From Legionella drancourtii LLAP12 (GTDB lineage: Bacteria; Pseudomonadota; Gammaproteobacteria; Legionellales; Legionellaceae): 59,244 bases of DNA. Shown here one piece after another: positions 40,846 through 47,911 of the stretch. Where the stretch lies: positions 137,550 through 196,793 of the forward strand of contig NZ_JH413817.1 of the NCBI RefSeq assembly GCF_000162755.2, read 5' to 3'. The first letter of the stretch is position 1. Each line of letters starts with the position of its first letter. The notes under the pieces are model-generated. The model worked only from the letters and a program-made list of their open reading frames with translations, did not search any database and was not told the DNA's origin. The translations under genes were made by a program, and so were the position numbers.

Positions 40846-41444
40846 TTTTATTTAACGCCTCAACGAAATGGATAGCGATTGCAGCCCTTAATCTGGCTCT
40901 TGTCGTTGGTATGATTTTCATCATAGAACGTCCAGTTGACTCCACGAAAGACACAGAAATAATTAGTACTCGCTTAAATGACATTCAATCACAGCTTATC
41001 AACCTACAAAAGGAAGTTACAAAGCCTAGTGAAAAAATTGATTTGAGTTCGATCAATCAGGATTTCAATAAGCTAGCTTCTTTAATCGAGCAACTAAAAT
41101 CCAAGGATGACCAACTCCTAACTGATAATCGTACTGAACTAACACACAAGCTGGATGCTATTCATGAAGTCATTAATACCTTGGATAAAAAACAAAATCC
41201 CGTCAAATATCTCCCTGTGTCAGCATTACCATTTAAAGTATTGAGCATCGACAGTATCCAACAGGTCAATGTAGCCAGTGTTACCTATGACTTTAAGACA
41301 TTCCCACTAGAGAAAGGAGATAAGCTAATTGATTGGACTGTTTTGAATGTAGATTTTGGTAAGCAACGACTCGAACTGGAAAATAGTAAAAAAGAGTATG
41401 TTGTGGTGACCCTGGATACTGAGCAAGGTGATCAAAATGCTTAA
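40842..41444 (+). CDS. Membrane-anchored coiled-coil conjugation protein
   Basis: 200 residues. One N-terminal membrane helix (WIAIAALNLALVVGMIFIIE), a coiled coil (about 40-115, heptads such as LNDIQSQLINLQKEV), then a beta domain with LPFKVLSIDSIQQVNVASVTY and PLEKGDKLIDWTVLNVDF. This is the shape of PilP/TraP-like periplasmic proteins, but the family is not certain. Between the PilL-like gene and a TIGR03759 gene, overlapping both. Confidence 0.65.
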   Translation: MILFNASTKWIAIAALNLALVVGMIFIIERPVDSTKDTEIISTRLNDIQSQLINLQKEVTKPSEKIDLSSINQDFNKLASLIEQLKSKDDQLLTDNRTELTHKLDAIHEVINTLDKKQNPVKYLPVSALPFKVLSIDSIQQVNVASVTYDFKTFPLEKGDKLIDWTVLNVDFGKQRLELENSKKEYVVVTLDTEQGDQNA

Positions 41445-42276
41445 GTACTCTGTAATAGCAATATCCTTGTTTTCAACTCAGCTAGCTTTTGCTGAGTTGA
41501 ATATCCCTGGTATCAACACTCAATCGTTGAATACTCTTGCAGCACAAGACCAGACATTGGCGAAAGCTGGATTAACTGTTAATGACGATGACTTAACCTC
41601 AGAACAAGACATCAACAAAATTCAACTCAATGAACAACAACTTCATGAATCCAAGGTTTGGGACTTAACAATTGAAGAAGAAAAACGTTATGTCCTGCTC
41701 ATGCAAAATCGTAGCAAGATCTATTATCAGGGACTAAGACAAACTCCTCTGGATATTCTTGGCCTCAATGCCAGAAATGAAGCTGAGCGTAATCATTTTG
41801 CCGAATTAGCAGCAGCTCAGGAAGCCCAGAAAGTCTCTAAAAATATTGCCTGGAATAATGCATTTTATAAGGCCTATAACAAGCTCTTTGCCAATGTACC
41901 TGTTGTTGGTGATTTTGATCCGTCTCCTTACTCACCCTATGCCCATAAGTCTGTTCAACTAAATCAGGGAGACATCCTTTATCTGTTCATGAAACCAGAT
42001 GAAGCAGTCAAAACTATTTTGATGATTTTAACTGAAGCAGTTGAAAATACTCCTGATACTCGCTTACACCTCATGCTTTTGGATAGTGATGATTTATCAA
42101 TTCAATTATGGGCTAACAAGAATCAAATACCACAACATCTGATAAACAGTGGCCGTCTTACGCTCAATCATGGCGACCTGAATTATCAATCTCTAAAGGC
42201 TAATAAAAAAACCACCCCGTTGTTATTACTTTCTAAAAACGGCAGTTCTAGCGTTGTTGATCTGGGGAGGTTTTAA
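41437..42276 (+). CDS. Integrating conjugative element protein, TIGR03759 family
   Basis: 279 residues from the ATG at 41437, preceded by GAGCAAGG; the GTG at 41428 would add three. Signal peptide then the family block WDLTIEEEKRYVLLMQNRS, DILGLNARNEAERNHFAELA and QLNQGDILYLFMK. Known only from GI-type transfer clusters (PFL_4693 type), presumed periplasmic structural part. Overlaps its predecessor by 8 nt. Confidence 0.85.
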   Translation: MLKYSVIAISLFSTQLAFAELNIPGINTQSLNTLAAQDQTLAKAGLTVNDDDLTSEQDINKIQLNEQQLHESKVWDLTIEEEKRYVLLMQNRSKIYYQGLRQTPLDILGLNARNEAERNHFAELAAAQEAQKVSKNIAWNNAFYKAYNKLFANVPVVGDFDPSPYSPYAHKSVQLNQGDILYLFMKPDEAVKTILMILTEAVENTPDTRLHLMLLDSDDLSIQLWANKNQIPQHLINSGRLTLNHGDLNYQSLKANKKTTPLLLLSKNGSSSVVDLGRF

Positions 42277-42277
42277 G

Positions 42278-42736
42278 ATGAGAAAGATATCACTAATTGC
42301 AGGTTTATTGATGATTACTTCCTGCTATGCCTATCAAGTCATCGATAGGGAACACTACATCAAAGAATCGCAAGAGCAACTCACAGAAGAATCACTGAAA
42401 CTTCAAGCAAAACTGGATGCGCGATTACCTGCAACCAGCAAAGCAACAGCGGGCAAAGTATTAAAACGCAAATTAGAATTAATTAACTTTTCTTATTCTA
42501 TTTTTATCATTGGTGATGATGCTGTATCTCGTCAATGGTTAAAGGATCATGCACAAGAGTTAGAAAAAATAAATGCTCTGGGTTTTATTACTAATATAGA
42601 CAGCAGTTCCAGTCTGTTGGAACTTCAGGAATTAATCAAAGCGCCATTATTGCCTGCTAATGTAGATGACCTCTTAGCCATCTTCAAAGAAAGCCATTAC
42701 CCACTGATTTTTAATAAAGGTGAGATATGGCAATAA
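42278..42736 (+). CDS. Integrating conjugative element protein, TIGR03765 family
   Basis: 152 residues from the ATG at 42278 (GGGGAGG upstream; the TTG at 42254 lies inside the previous gene). Signal peptide ending SCYAY, then NFSYSIFIIGDDAVSRQWLK and LEKINALGFITNI, the core of the TIGR03765 (PFL_4695) family. Starts 1 nt after its predecessor's stop; overlaps the next gene by 10 nt. In related clusters traD follows here, but in this element traD has moved to the far end. Confidence 0.82.
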   Translation: MRKISLIAGLLMITSCYAYQVIDREHYIKESQEQLTEESLKLQAKLDARLPATSKATAGKVLKRKLELINFSYSIFIIGDDAVSRQWLKDHAQELEKINALGFITNIDSSSSLLELQELIKAPLLPANVDDLLAIFKESHYPLIFNKGEIWQ

Positions 42737-43425
42737 AAACTCAAACCCAAAAGAAATCCAAAAGAATCATCATGAGCTTGCTGTTACTTGTCTTCATAGG
42801 CTGGTTGATTTTATTGGGTTGGGCATTGAGTCTATGGGGAATGACTGGCTTTGATTCAGCCTGGCAAACCATCTATGAACTATCCAAACAACAAACTAGT
42901 GCAGTCGCAGAATTTAATGATGCTTCAGTGGCTGAGCGTTTCAAATCATGGGTTACCGCAGTACCAACTGAAAAGATGACTGACAAAGTAGTAAAAGTTA
43001 CTACCGTTATAAAAAATGAATTAAATACGGTTTTACCAGAAAACAACTCTGAATTAGATCAGATAGTAGATGACTTATTTACCACTACAAAACAAGTTGG
43101 GTTGCTTATCAGTCTGACTGCTCATGTGATGTTTATCAAGCTGATGATTATTCTGGCAAGCATTCCATTATTTGCTTTAGCTATGACAGCAGGTTTGGTC
43201 GATGGTTTGAATCAACGAGCCATTCGCACCGCCTCGTTGGGGCGTGAGTCCTCATATGTATTTCATCAATTAAATCGCTACTTCAAACGTGGTTTGCTGA
43301 TGTTATTGGCCTTATGGCTAGCAGTTCCTTTGTGTATTACCCCAGCACTAATGTTCGTACCCGTCAGTATCTTATTAAGTGTGATGGTTTCCATTACAGC
43401 CAGTCGCTTTAAGAAATATTTGTAA
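42727..43425 (+). CDS. Integrating conjugative element membrane protein, TIGR03747 family
   Basis: 232 residues with about four to five membrane helices: LLLLVFIGWLILLGWAL near the start, a soluble stretch (about 55-110), then IKLMIILASIPLFALAMTAG, DGLNQRAIRTASLGRESSYVFH and a final paired segment. GLVDGLNQRAIRTASLGRES is the conserved motif of the PFL_4697/TIGR03747 family. Inner-membrane component of the GI-type secretion system. Confidence 0.82.
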   Translation: MAIKTQTQKKSKRIIMSLLLLVFIGWLILLGWALSLWGMTGFDSAWQTIYELSKQQTSAVAEFNDASVAERFKSWVTAVPTEKMTDKVVKVTTVIKNELNTVLPENNSELDQIVDDLFTTTKQVGLLISLTAHVMFIKLMIILASIPLFALAMTAGLVDGLNQRAIRTASLGRESSYVFHQLNRYFKRGLLMLLALWLAVPLCITPALMFVPVSILLSVMVSITASRFKKYL

Positions 43426-43434
43426 GGAGAAAAA

Positions 43435-43761
43435 ATGAAAAGATTGTTTTTGATTTTAATGCTGAGCATGACTTGCTTTGCAACATACGCCAGTGAAGAA
43501 GCTCTTAATCAAACGTTGGTCAGAGTGATTAACCAAATTAACGCCATCATGCCCTTGCTGGATGAAGCCCAAACGGAAATTGAACCTAATACTCGAATCC
43601 AATTACACATTGAATCTTTTGAAGGATCTGATGGTAAGTCACATCCTGGGTTGCGTAATGATTTATTGGTTATCCGCAATTCACTAATTGATTACATCAA
43701 TAAGCCCGCCATCGAACCTAAAACTATCAAGCCTTTAGCGCTTGATTTCATTGGTAAGTAG
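43435..43761 (+). CDS. RAQPRD-family conjugation protein
   Basis: 108 residues with a signal peptide (MKRLFLILMLSMTCFATYA). Helical mature part with AIMPLLDEAQTEIEPNTRIQ, then GLRNDLLVIRNSLIDYINKP, close to the RAQPRD (TIGR01690) plan, in which R..LRxDL..IR.GI..Y is conserved, although the name-giving motif itself is degenerate. A GGAG site precedes the ATG. Confidence 0.75.
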   Translation: MKRLFLILMLSMTCFATYASEEALNQTLVRVINQINAIMPLLDEAQTEIEPNTRIQLHIESFEGSDGKSHPGLRNDLLVIRNSLIDYINKPAIEPKTIKPLALDFIGK

Positions 43762-43763
43762 CC

Positions 43764-44027
43764 ATGGGCAAAGTGGATATCGCTAAAACATTTGCCGCCA
43801 GCTTCAAGCAAGCGGCAGGTAATACAGCTGCTGGGGTGTACTCAAGTTGCATTCGGTTCATCGCGATCATGATGGTCATTATCGCAGTGATCTGGTGCAT
43901 CAATCACTTTATGGGCAATGAAGAAAGAGAACAAGATGGTTTTCTCATTCGTCTGGGCTCTCGTTCAATTCGCATTGTAATGGGACTTTGCCTATTCATT
44001 CTAATTTTAATAGTAAAGGGGAATTAA
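43764..44027 (+). CDS. Small membrane protein of the transfer apparatus, TIGR03758-like
   Basis: 87 residues, two membrane helices (CIRFIAIMMVIIAVIWCIN and IRIVMGLCLFILILIV) joined by a charged loop. Starts with VDIAKTFAASFKQAAG, as in the TIGR03758/DUF3262 family. Position between the RAQPRD gene and the pilin-like gene agrees. Probably minor pilin or channel part. Confidence 0.75.
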   Translation: MGKVDIAKTFAASFKQAAGNTAAGVYSSCIRFIAIMMVIIAVIWCINHFMGNEEREQDGFLIRLGSRSIRIVMGLCLFILILIVKGN

Positions 44028-44029
44028 CC

Positions 44030-44416
44030 ATGAAAAATAAAAACGTCCAGTTGAATCAATGGTGGCAAAAAATCGGTACGGGTTTTATCAGTTTAAACTA
44101 CGCACCAGCCCTGTTTGCTGATAATTGGTTCCCTAAAATTTCTAATGCTGATGATATTAGTGACGGCAATAAAAGCATGATGACGGTGACAGGAAATTAC
44201 GTCAGACAAGGATTGGGATTATTACTCTTTATTGCTGCGGTAATGAGTTTTATCAAGTTCATCACAACAGTTCAGCATGGTATAGAGGAATCCAAGAAAA
44301 ATGACGGTTCGATGGTGGCTTTTGGTACTTTTGCGGTGATGGGTATTACTTATCTGGCAATCAGTATTGTTGCAGGGTACGTGGGTTATACCATGATTAC
44401 CAAATTCAAGATTTAG
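44030..44416 (+). CDS. Pilin-like conjugation protein (TIGR03745 family)
   Basis: 128 residues from the ATG at 44030 (AAAGGGGA). Signal-like N-terminus (about 20-35: GFISLNYAPALFAD), then two membrane helices (GLGLLLFIAAVMSFIKFI and FAVMGITYLAISIVAGYVGY). Matches TIGR03745 (DUF2976), the small two-helix protein taken as the VirB2/TraA-like pilin of GI-type systems. Starts 2 nt after the previous stop. Confidence 0.8.
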   Translation: MKNKNVQLNQWWQKIGTGFISLNYAPALFADNWFPKISNADDISDGNKSMMTVTGNYVRQGLGLLLFIAAVMSFIKFITTVQHGIEESKKNDGSMVAFGTFAVMGITYLAISIVAGYVGYTMITKFKI

Positions 44417-44425
44417 GTGGCTGCC

Positions 44426-44788
44426 ATGAACCGACCTTCATCACGCCATCTGTCTCATGATTACGAAGCCTACAAAGGGTTAAGTCTGCGTGAACTATTC
44501 TGGATTGTCATTGTAGCAACGCCAGGTACCAGCTTGCTTTTTACCTTAAGCGGTATACCTGCAGGCTACCCTTTGGCTTTTGGTTGCGTTGGTTTTTTGG
44601 TGGGTTTTGTGTTGTCCATTACGGTTTGTCCAAAGCGTGTTGCCCGATTAAAAACGGGCAAACCTTATGGTTATCTAATGAAGAAAACCATTTTAGGGTT
44701 TGCACGTTGGGGCATAAGAACTTCGCCTTATCTTTCTCATAAAGGCATCTGGCAAAAATCCAAATTAGTAGGTGAACCTCATGTTTAA
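44426..44788 (+). CDS. Conjugation membrane protein, TIGR03750 family
   Basis: 120 residues from the ATG at 44426 (AGGTGG 6 nt upstream; the GTG at 44417 is abutted to the previous stop). LSHDYEAYKGLSLRELFWIV then two membrane helices, GVGxLVGFVLSITVCPKRVARLKTGKPYGYL-like middle and FARWGIRTSPYL. This is the VirB3-like PFL_4702/DUF3487 family. Overlaps the next gene by 8 nt. Confidence 0.8.
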   Translation: MNRPSSRHLSHDYEAYKGLSLRELFWIVIVATPGTSLLFTLSGIPAGYPLAFGCVGFLVGFVLSITVCPKRVARLKTGKPYGYLMKKTILGFARWGIRTSPYLSHKGIWQKSKLVGEPHV

Positions 44789-45443
44789 TTACTGGAAGAA
44801 AATCGATAGCTTAAACCATCTCAACCGCCTTTTATTGGCCTTTATCTCAGTGCTTGTATTCATTGTAGCTGGACTGATTATCACTCTGGTTAAATCCCCT
44901 AATCGTTATGAATTTTGGCTAACCCCTTCAATGGCAACAAATGGTGGATTAATTAAAGCAGAGCAAATTCCTGCTGAGTATGTGCAAGGGTTTGTTGCAA
45001 CGTTAATGCCTGCTTTAAATACCTGGTCCAAATCAGGTAAAAGTGAGTTCACTAATAACCTCGCCAGTTTCCACTATTACTTCACCCCACGTCATAGACA
45101 TTTAATGGAGCAAACATTGGTAGCGTATAAAGATGCTCAACTCTTCAATAGAGTTCAAGTGGCTAGTCTTTATCGCTTTATGGAAGACAGTGATGTGAAA
45201 GCCATAGGCAATAACATGTGGGAAGTACATCTGGTTTTACGCATCACGCAAAGACTTAAAGACAATAGCCCTATGGTCATTGCTGACAAGGTAGTTGATT
45301 ACCATCTTCGAGTAGTCAAAGTGACCTTATCTCGCCTGCAAAATCCCTTTCAATTAGCTCTCGATGGTTATACCCAACCAGAAGCCCTGGTCAAAGATTT
45401 GTTAGCTACACCTTTGGAGGAAAAACAACATGACAAAGTATAA
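44781..45443 (+). CDS. Conjugation protein, TIGR03746 family (VirB5/TraE-like position)
   Basis: 220 residues from the ATG at 44781 (AGGTGA upstream). N-terminal membrane helix (LLLAFISVLVFIVAGLIITLV) then a soluble domain: VQGFVATLMPALNTWSKSGK, LASFHYYFTPRHRHLMEQ, NMWEVHLVLRITQRLKDN and VVDYHLRVVKVTLSRLQNPF. This matches PFL_4703/DUF2895, a TraE-like bridging protein of the transfer channel. Confidence 0.83.
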   Translation: MFNYWKKIDSLNHLNRLLLAFISVLVFIVAGLIITLVKSPNRYEFWLTPSMATNGGLIKAEQIPAEYVQGFVATLMPALNTWSKSGKSEFTNNLASFHYYFTPRHRHLMEQTLVAYKDAQLFNRVQVASLYRFMEDSDVKAIGNNMWEVHLVLRITQRLKDNSPMVIADKVVDYHLRVVKVTLSRLQNPFQLALDGYTQPEALVKDLLATPLEEKQHDKV

Positions 45444-46215
45444 ATGGTTGTTCGTATTAATCAGTGTTTTGGTCAGTATGGAGGTTTTCGCACTCGATGC
45501 CGAGCATGTGTTATGGGATAAAACGCCTATTCATTTGAGTATTTCTTTAAATGAGGAACGATTAGTTCATTTCCCCCAAGCCATTAGCATTATCGACAAC
45601 GAAGCTGGCGAAAAAATCGCAGTATTAAAAATTCAGGATGCTCTTTATCTTAAAGGAAAGGAATCTTTTGATAACAAACGCCTGCTCGTTCAGCTTATGC
45701 CCCAAGGCGAAGTGATTATTCTTAACTTATCTGCCAATGAGAAAATCACCGCCAATAAACCTGTAGAAATCTTGTTGGAAAATAAAGAAGAATCTAACAA
45801 TAATCAACCGGAAACGGCTAACAGTTTTGATATCAACTCAATCACATTGACCCGTTTCGCTATCCAATCCCTATATGCCCCACAAAGACTATTAGTCATT
45901 CCTGAAGGGGTTGGTCGTATTCCCATGCAAACCAGAAAAAAAATAAGTCTGATTTTTGGTGCCAGTATGGAGTCTCGTCCTTTGATTTCATGGCATGGAG
46001 GTGCCTTTTATGTCACAGCGGTCGAATTAAAAAATCTGTTGAATAAAGAGGTAGTTGTTGATCCTCGTCGCATGGTGGGAAATTGGCAAACCGCTACCTT
46101 CTATCCCACCAATACATTAGCACCACGAGGTAAAGAAGACACAACCACCGTATTTCTGGTTTCGGATAGACCATTTAATGAGGCCTTGGCTACTGGTAGG
46201 GAGTTTGTACGATGA
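45430..46215 (+). CDS. Conjugation protein, TIGR03749 family (TraK-like)
   Basis: 261 residues with a signal peptide (MTKYKWLFVLISVLVSMEVFA). The N-terminal half (HVLWDKTPIHLSISLNEERLVHFP, then ALYLKGKESFDNKRLLVQLM) resembles secretin-associated TraK proteins; TRFAIQSLYAPQRLLVIPEG and VDPRRMVGNWQTATFYP belong to the TIGR03749/PFL_4704 family. Overlaps neighbours by 14 nt and 4 nt. Confidence 0.8.
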   Translation: MTKYKWLFVLISVLVSMEVFALDAEHVLWDKTPIHLSISLNEERLVHFPQAISIIDNEAGEKIAVLKIQDALYLKGKESFDNKRLLVQLMPQGEVIILNLSANEKITANKPVEILLENKEESNNNQPETANSFDINSITLTRFAIQSLYAPQRLLVIPEGVGRIPMQTRKKISLIFGASMESRPLISWHGGAFYVTAVELKNLLNKEVVVDPRRMVGNWQTATFYPTNTLAPRGKEDTTTVFLVSDRPFNEALATGREFVR

Positions 46216-47555
46216 AGAAAAATGCCGGATTAAAAGTATTAACTAGTGCTGTAGTAGGCGTCGCTGCTTTGATACTAATGAATAGTGGTCATCATTCATC
46301 TGTACCTGATAAACAACAAAGCGATCCTAATAACTTAAATGAAGCCATAGCCAGTCAATTCAATGACAATATTCGTGATGTTGCGGCCAGACAGCAAGAG
46401 ACTGAAAAGAAACTGGCGAGCCTTGAGGCGCAGAATAAAATGCTCAAGGAGCAAAACACTCAAGGAAACATTAATGCACCGCAAACCAACAATCCAGAGT
46501 TAACCAAAGAGCTTGATGCCCTAAAAGAACAAATCGCAGAACTTAAATCCTCACAGGAACAACAACCTCAGGATCAACCTTATTCAATTAATGGTGAACC
46601 AGCAAAAAAACCAATTAAAAAAAGCACTATTAAAGACATAGATCAGTTACTTATGAAACATGAAAACAATCAAACCGAACTTGCTTATTGGGACAGACTC
46701 AATGCCAAGCGTAAATCTTTAACCGAAAAAACTAAAATCAATCTGAAAAAAACAGAAGTAAAAAAATCTATTCCTTTCTACACCATTCCAGCTGGATCGG
46801 ATCTTGGTCACACCACTTTATTATCCGCATTAATTGGTGAAGTTCCAGTGGAAGGAAAATTAATGCAACCACTTTTTCCCTTTTCAGCAGTTATTAATCG
46901 AGGGGATTTAATGGCTGCAAATGGCATCCCATTACCGCCTAATATTTCAGGGATGAAGGTCAATGGCTATGCCATAGGAGTAGGCTCATTCCTCGATAAC
47001 ATCAGTTGTGCACGAGCTTATGTCACCTCTGCTTTATTTGTCTTTGATGATGGCCATTTTGTAACCGTCGGCAAGGAGCAAATGAATGGAACCGCTGAGA
47101 TGATTAATAACGAAAGTCTGGGTTATCTGACTACTGCCTTCGGCAACCCATGCATCAAAGGCCAATATTTTACCAATGCTCCGCGTGTATTAACCGCCAT
47201 GATTGCAGCAGATGGGGTTAAGGGTTTTGGTAATGCATTGTCTCAATGGCAAATGACCTACACGGCCAATGACAATGGCGGAACTGCTACACCAACAGGT
47301 TCTATGGGTAAGTACGCTTTAGGCGGTGCGTTATCCCAAGGATCAGTCAAAGCAGCTGATTGGCTGGAAAAAAGGATTCAGGGTAGTTTTGACATGGTAT
47401 TTGTTCCTGCCAGTGTTGCTTATAAATCAGGGTATAGACCCAATCAATTTTCATTTCATTTAACACAAACCATCAAACTCGATAAAGAAGCGAACGGGAG
47501 AGTATTAGATTATGGCCATTCACAACAAACTACGCATGATTTTAGCCTTAGGTAG
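46212..47555 (+). CDS. TraB-like conjugation protein, TIGR03752 family
   Basis: 447 residues. N-terminal membrane helix, a coiled coil (about 50-120: LASLEAQNKMLKEQNTQ, ELDALKEQIAELKSSQEQ), a Pro/Gln linker, then the beta-rich TraB/VirB10-like domain: FYTIPAGSDLGHTTLLSALI, GEVPVEGKLMQPLFPFSAVI, FDDGHFVTVGKE. Connects inner and outer membrane parts. Overlaps the following lipoprotein gene by 44 nt. Confidence 0.85.
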   Translation: MKKNAGLKVLTSAVVGVAALILMNSGHHSSVPDKQQSDPNNLNEAIASQFNDNIRDVAARQQETEKKLASLEAQNKMLKEQNTQGNINAPQTNNPELTKELDALKEQIAELKSSQEQQPQDQPYSINGEPAKKPIKKSTIKDIDQLLMKHENNQTELAYWDRLNAKRKSLTEKTKINLKKTEVKKSIPFYTIPAGSDLGHTTLLSALIGEVPVEGKLMQPLFPFSAVINRGDLMAANGIPLPPNISGMKVNGYAIGVGSFLDNISCARAYVTSALFVFDDGHFVTVGKEQMNGTAEMINNESLGYLTTAFGNPCIKGQYFTNAPRVLTAMIAADGVKGFGNALSQWQMTYTANDNGGTATPTGSMGKYALGGALSQGSVKAADWLEKRIQGSFDMVFVPASVAYKSGYRPNQFSFHLTQTIKLDKEANGRVLDYGHSQQTTHDFSLR

Positions 47556-47901
47556 CACATTGACTTTGAGTGCGTGTGCTTCTTCGATAGTAGCCTCCAA
47601 AGCAATACCAGAAGGAGGTTTGACTGTCAGTCAGCTCTATCAGCAAAGCATTAGCGAACCAACACAAAGTTGGTCTGTAAAACGAACACCAAACAAGCCT
47701 GTCAATTATGAAGGGTATACACGTGATGCCTCTAATGAAATTCAGAATTTATTTAAGCCCTTAGATAACCCTCAAATTCCAATTTATGTGTTTCCCCATG
47801 TGGCTTTAATTGGTGATGAACAATTGATTAAACCTGGCTACACCACAGGATTTTTTCTCTACAAACAAAACCAGTTTGCTTTGGCATCTGAACAATATTG
47901 A
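47512..47901 (+). CDS. Conjugation-region lipoprotein, TIGR03751 family
   Basis: 129 residues. Signal and lipobox LSAC (Cys22), then SELYQQS-like helix, NYEGYTRDASNEIQNLFKPL and FPHVALIGDEQLIKPGYTTGF, the constant part of TIGR03751 lipoproteins, the VirB7-like stabilizer of the outer-membrane core. The 44-nt overlap with the previous gene means its N-terminus is encoded by the same DNA as the TraB-like tail in another frame. Confidence 0.82.
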   Translation: MAIHNKLRMILALGSTLTLSACASSIVASKAIPEGGLTVSQLYQQSISEPTQSWSVKRTPNKPVNYEGYTRDASNEIQNLFKPLDNPQIPIYVFPHVALIGDEQLIKPGYTTGFFLYKQNQFALASEQY

Positions 47902-47911
47902 GGGGGATGGT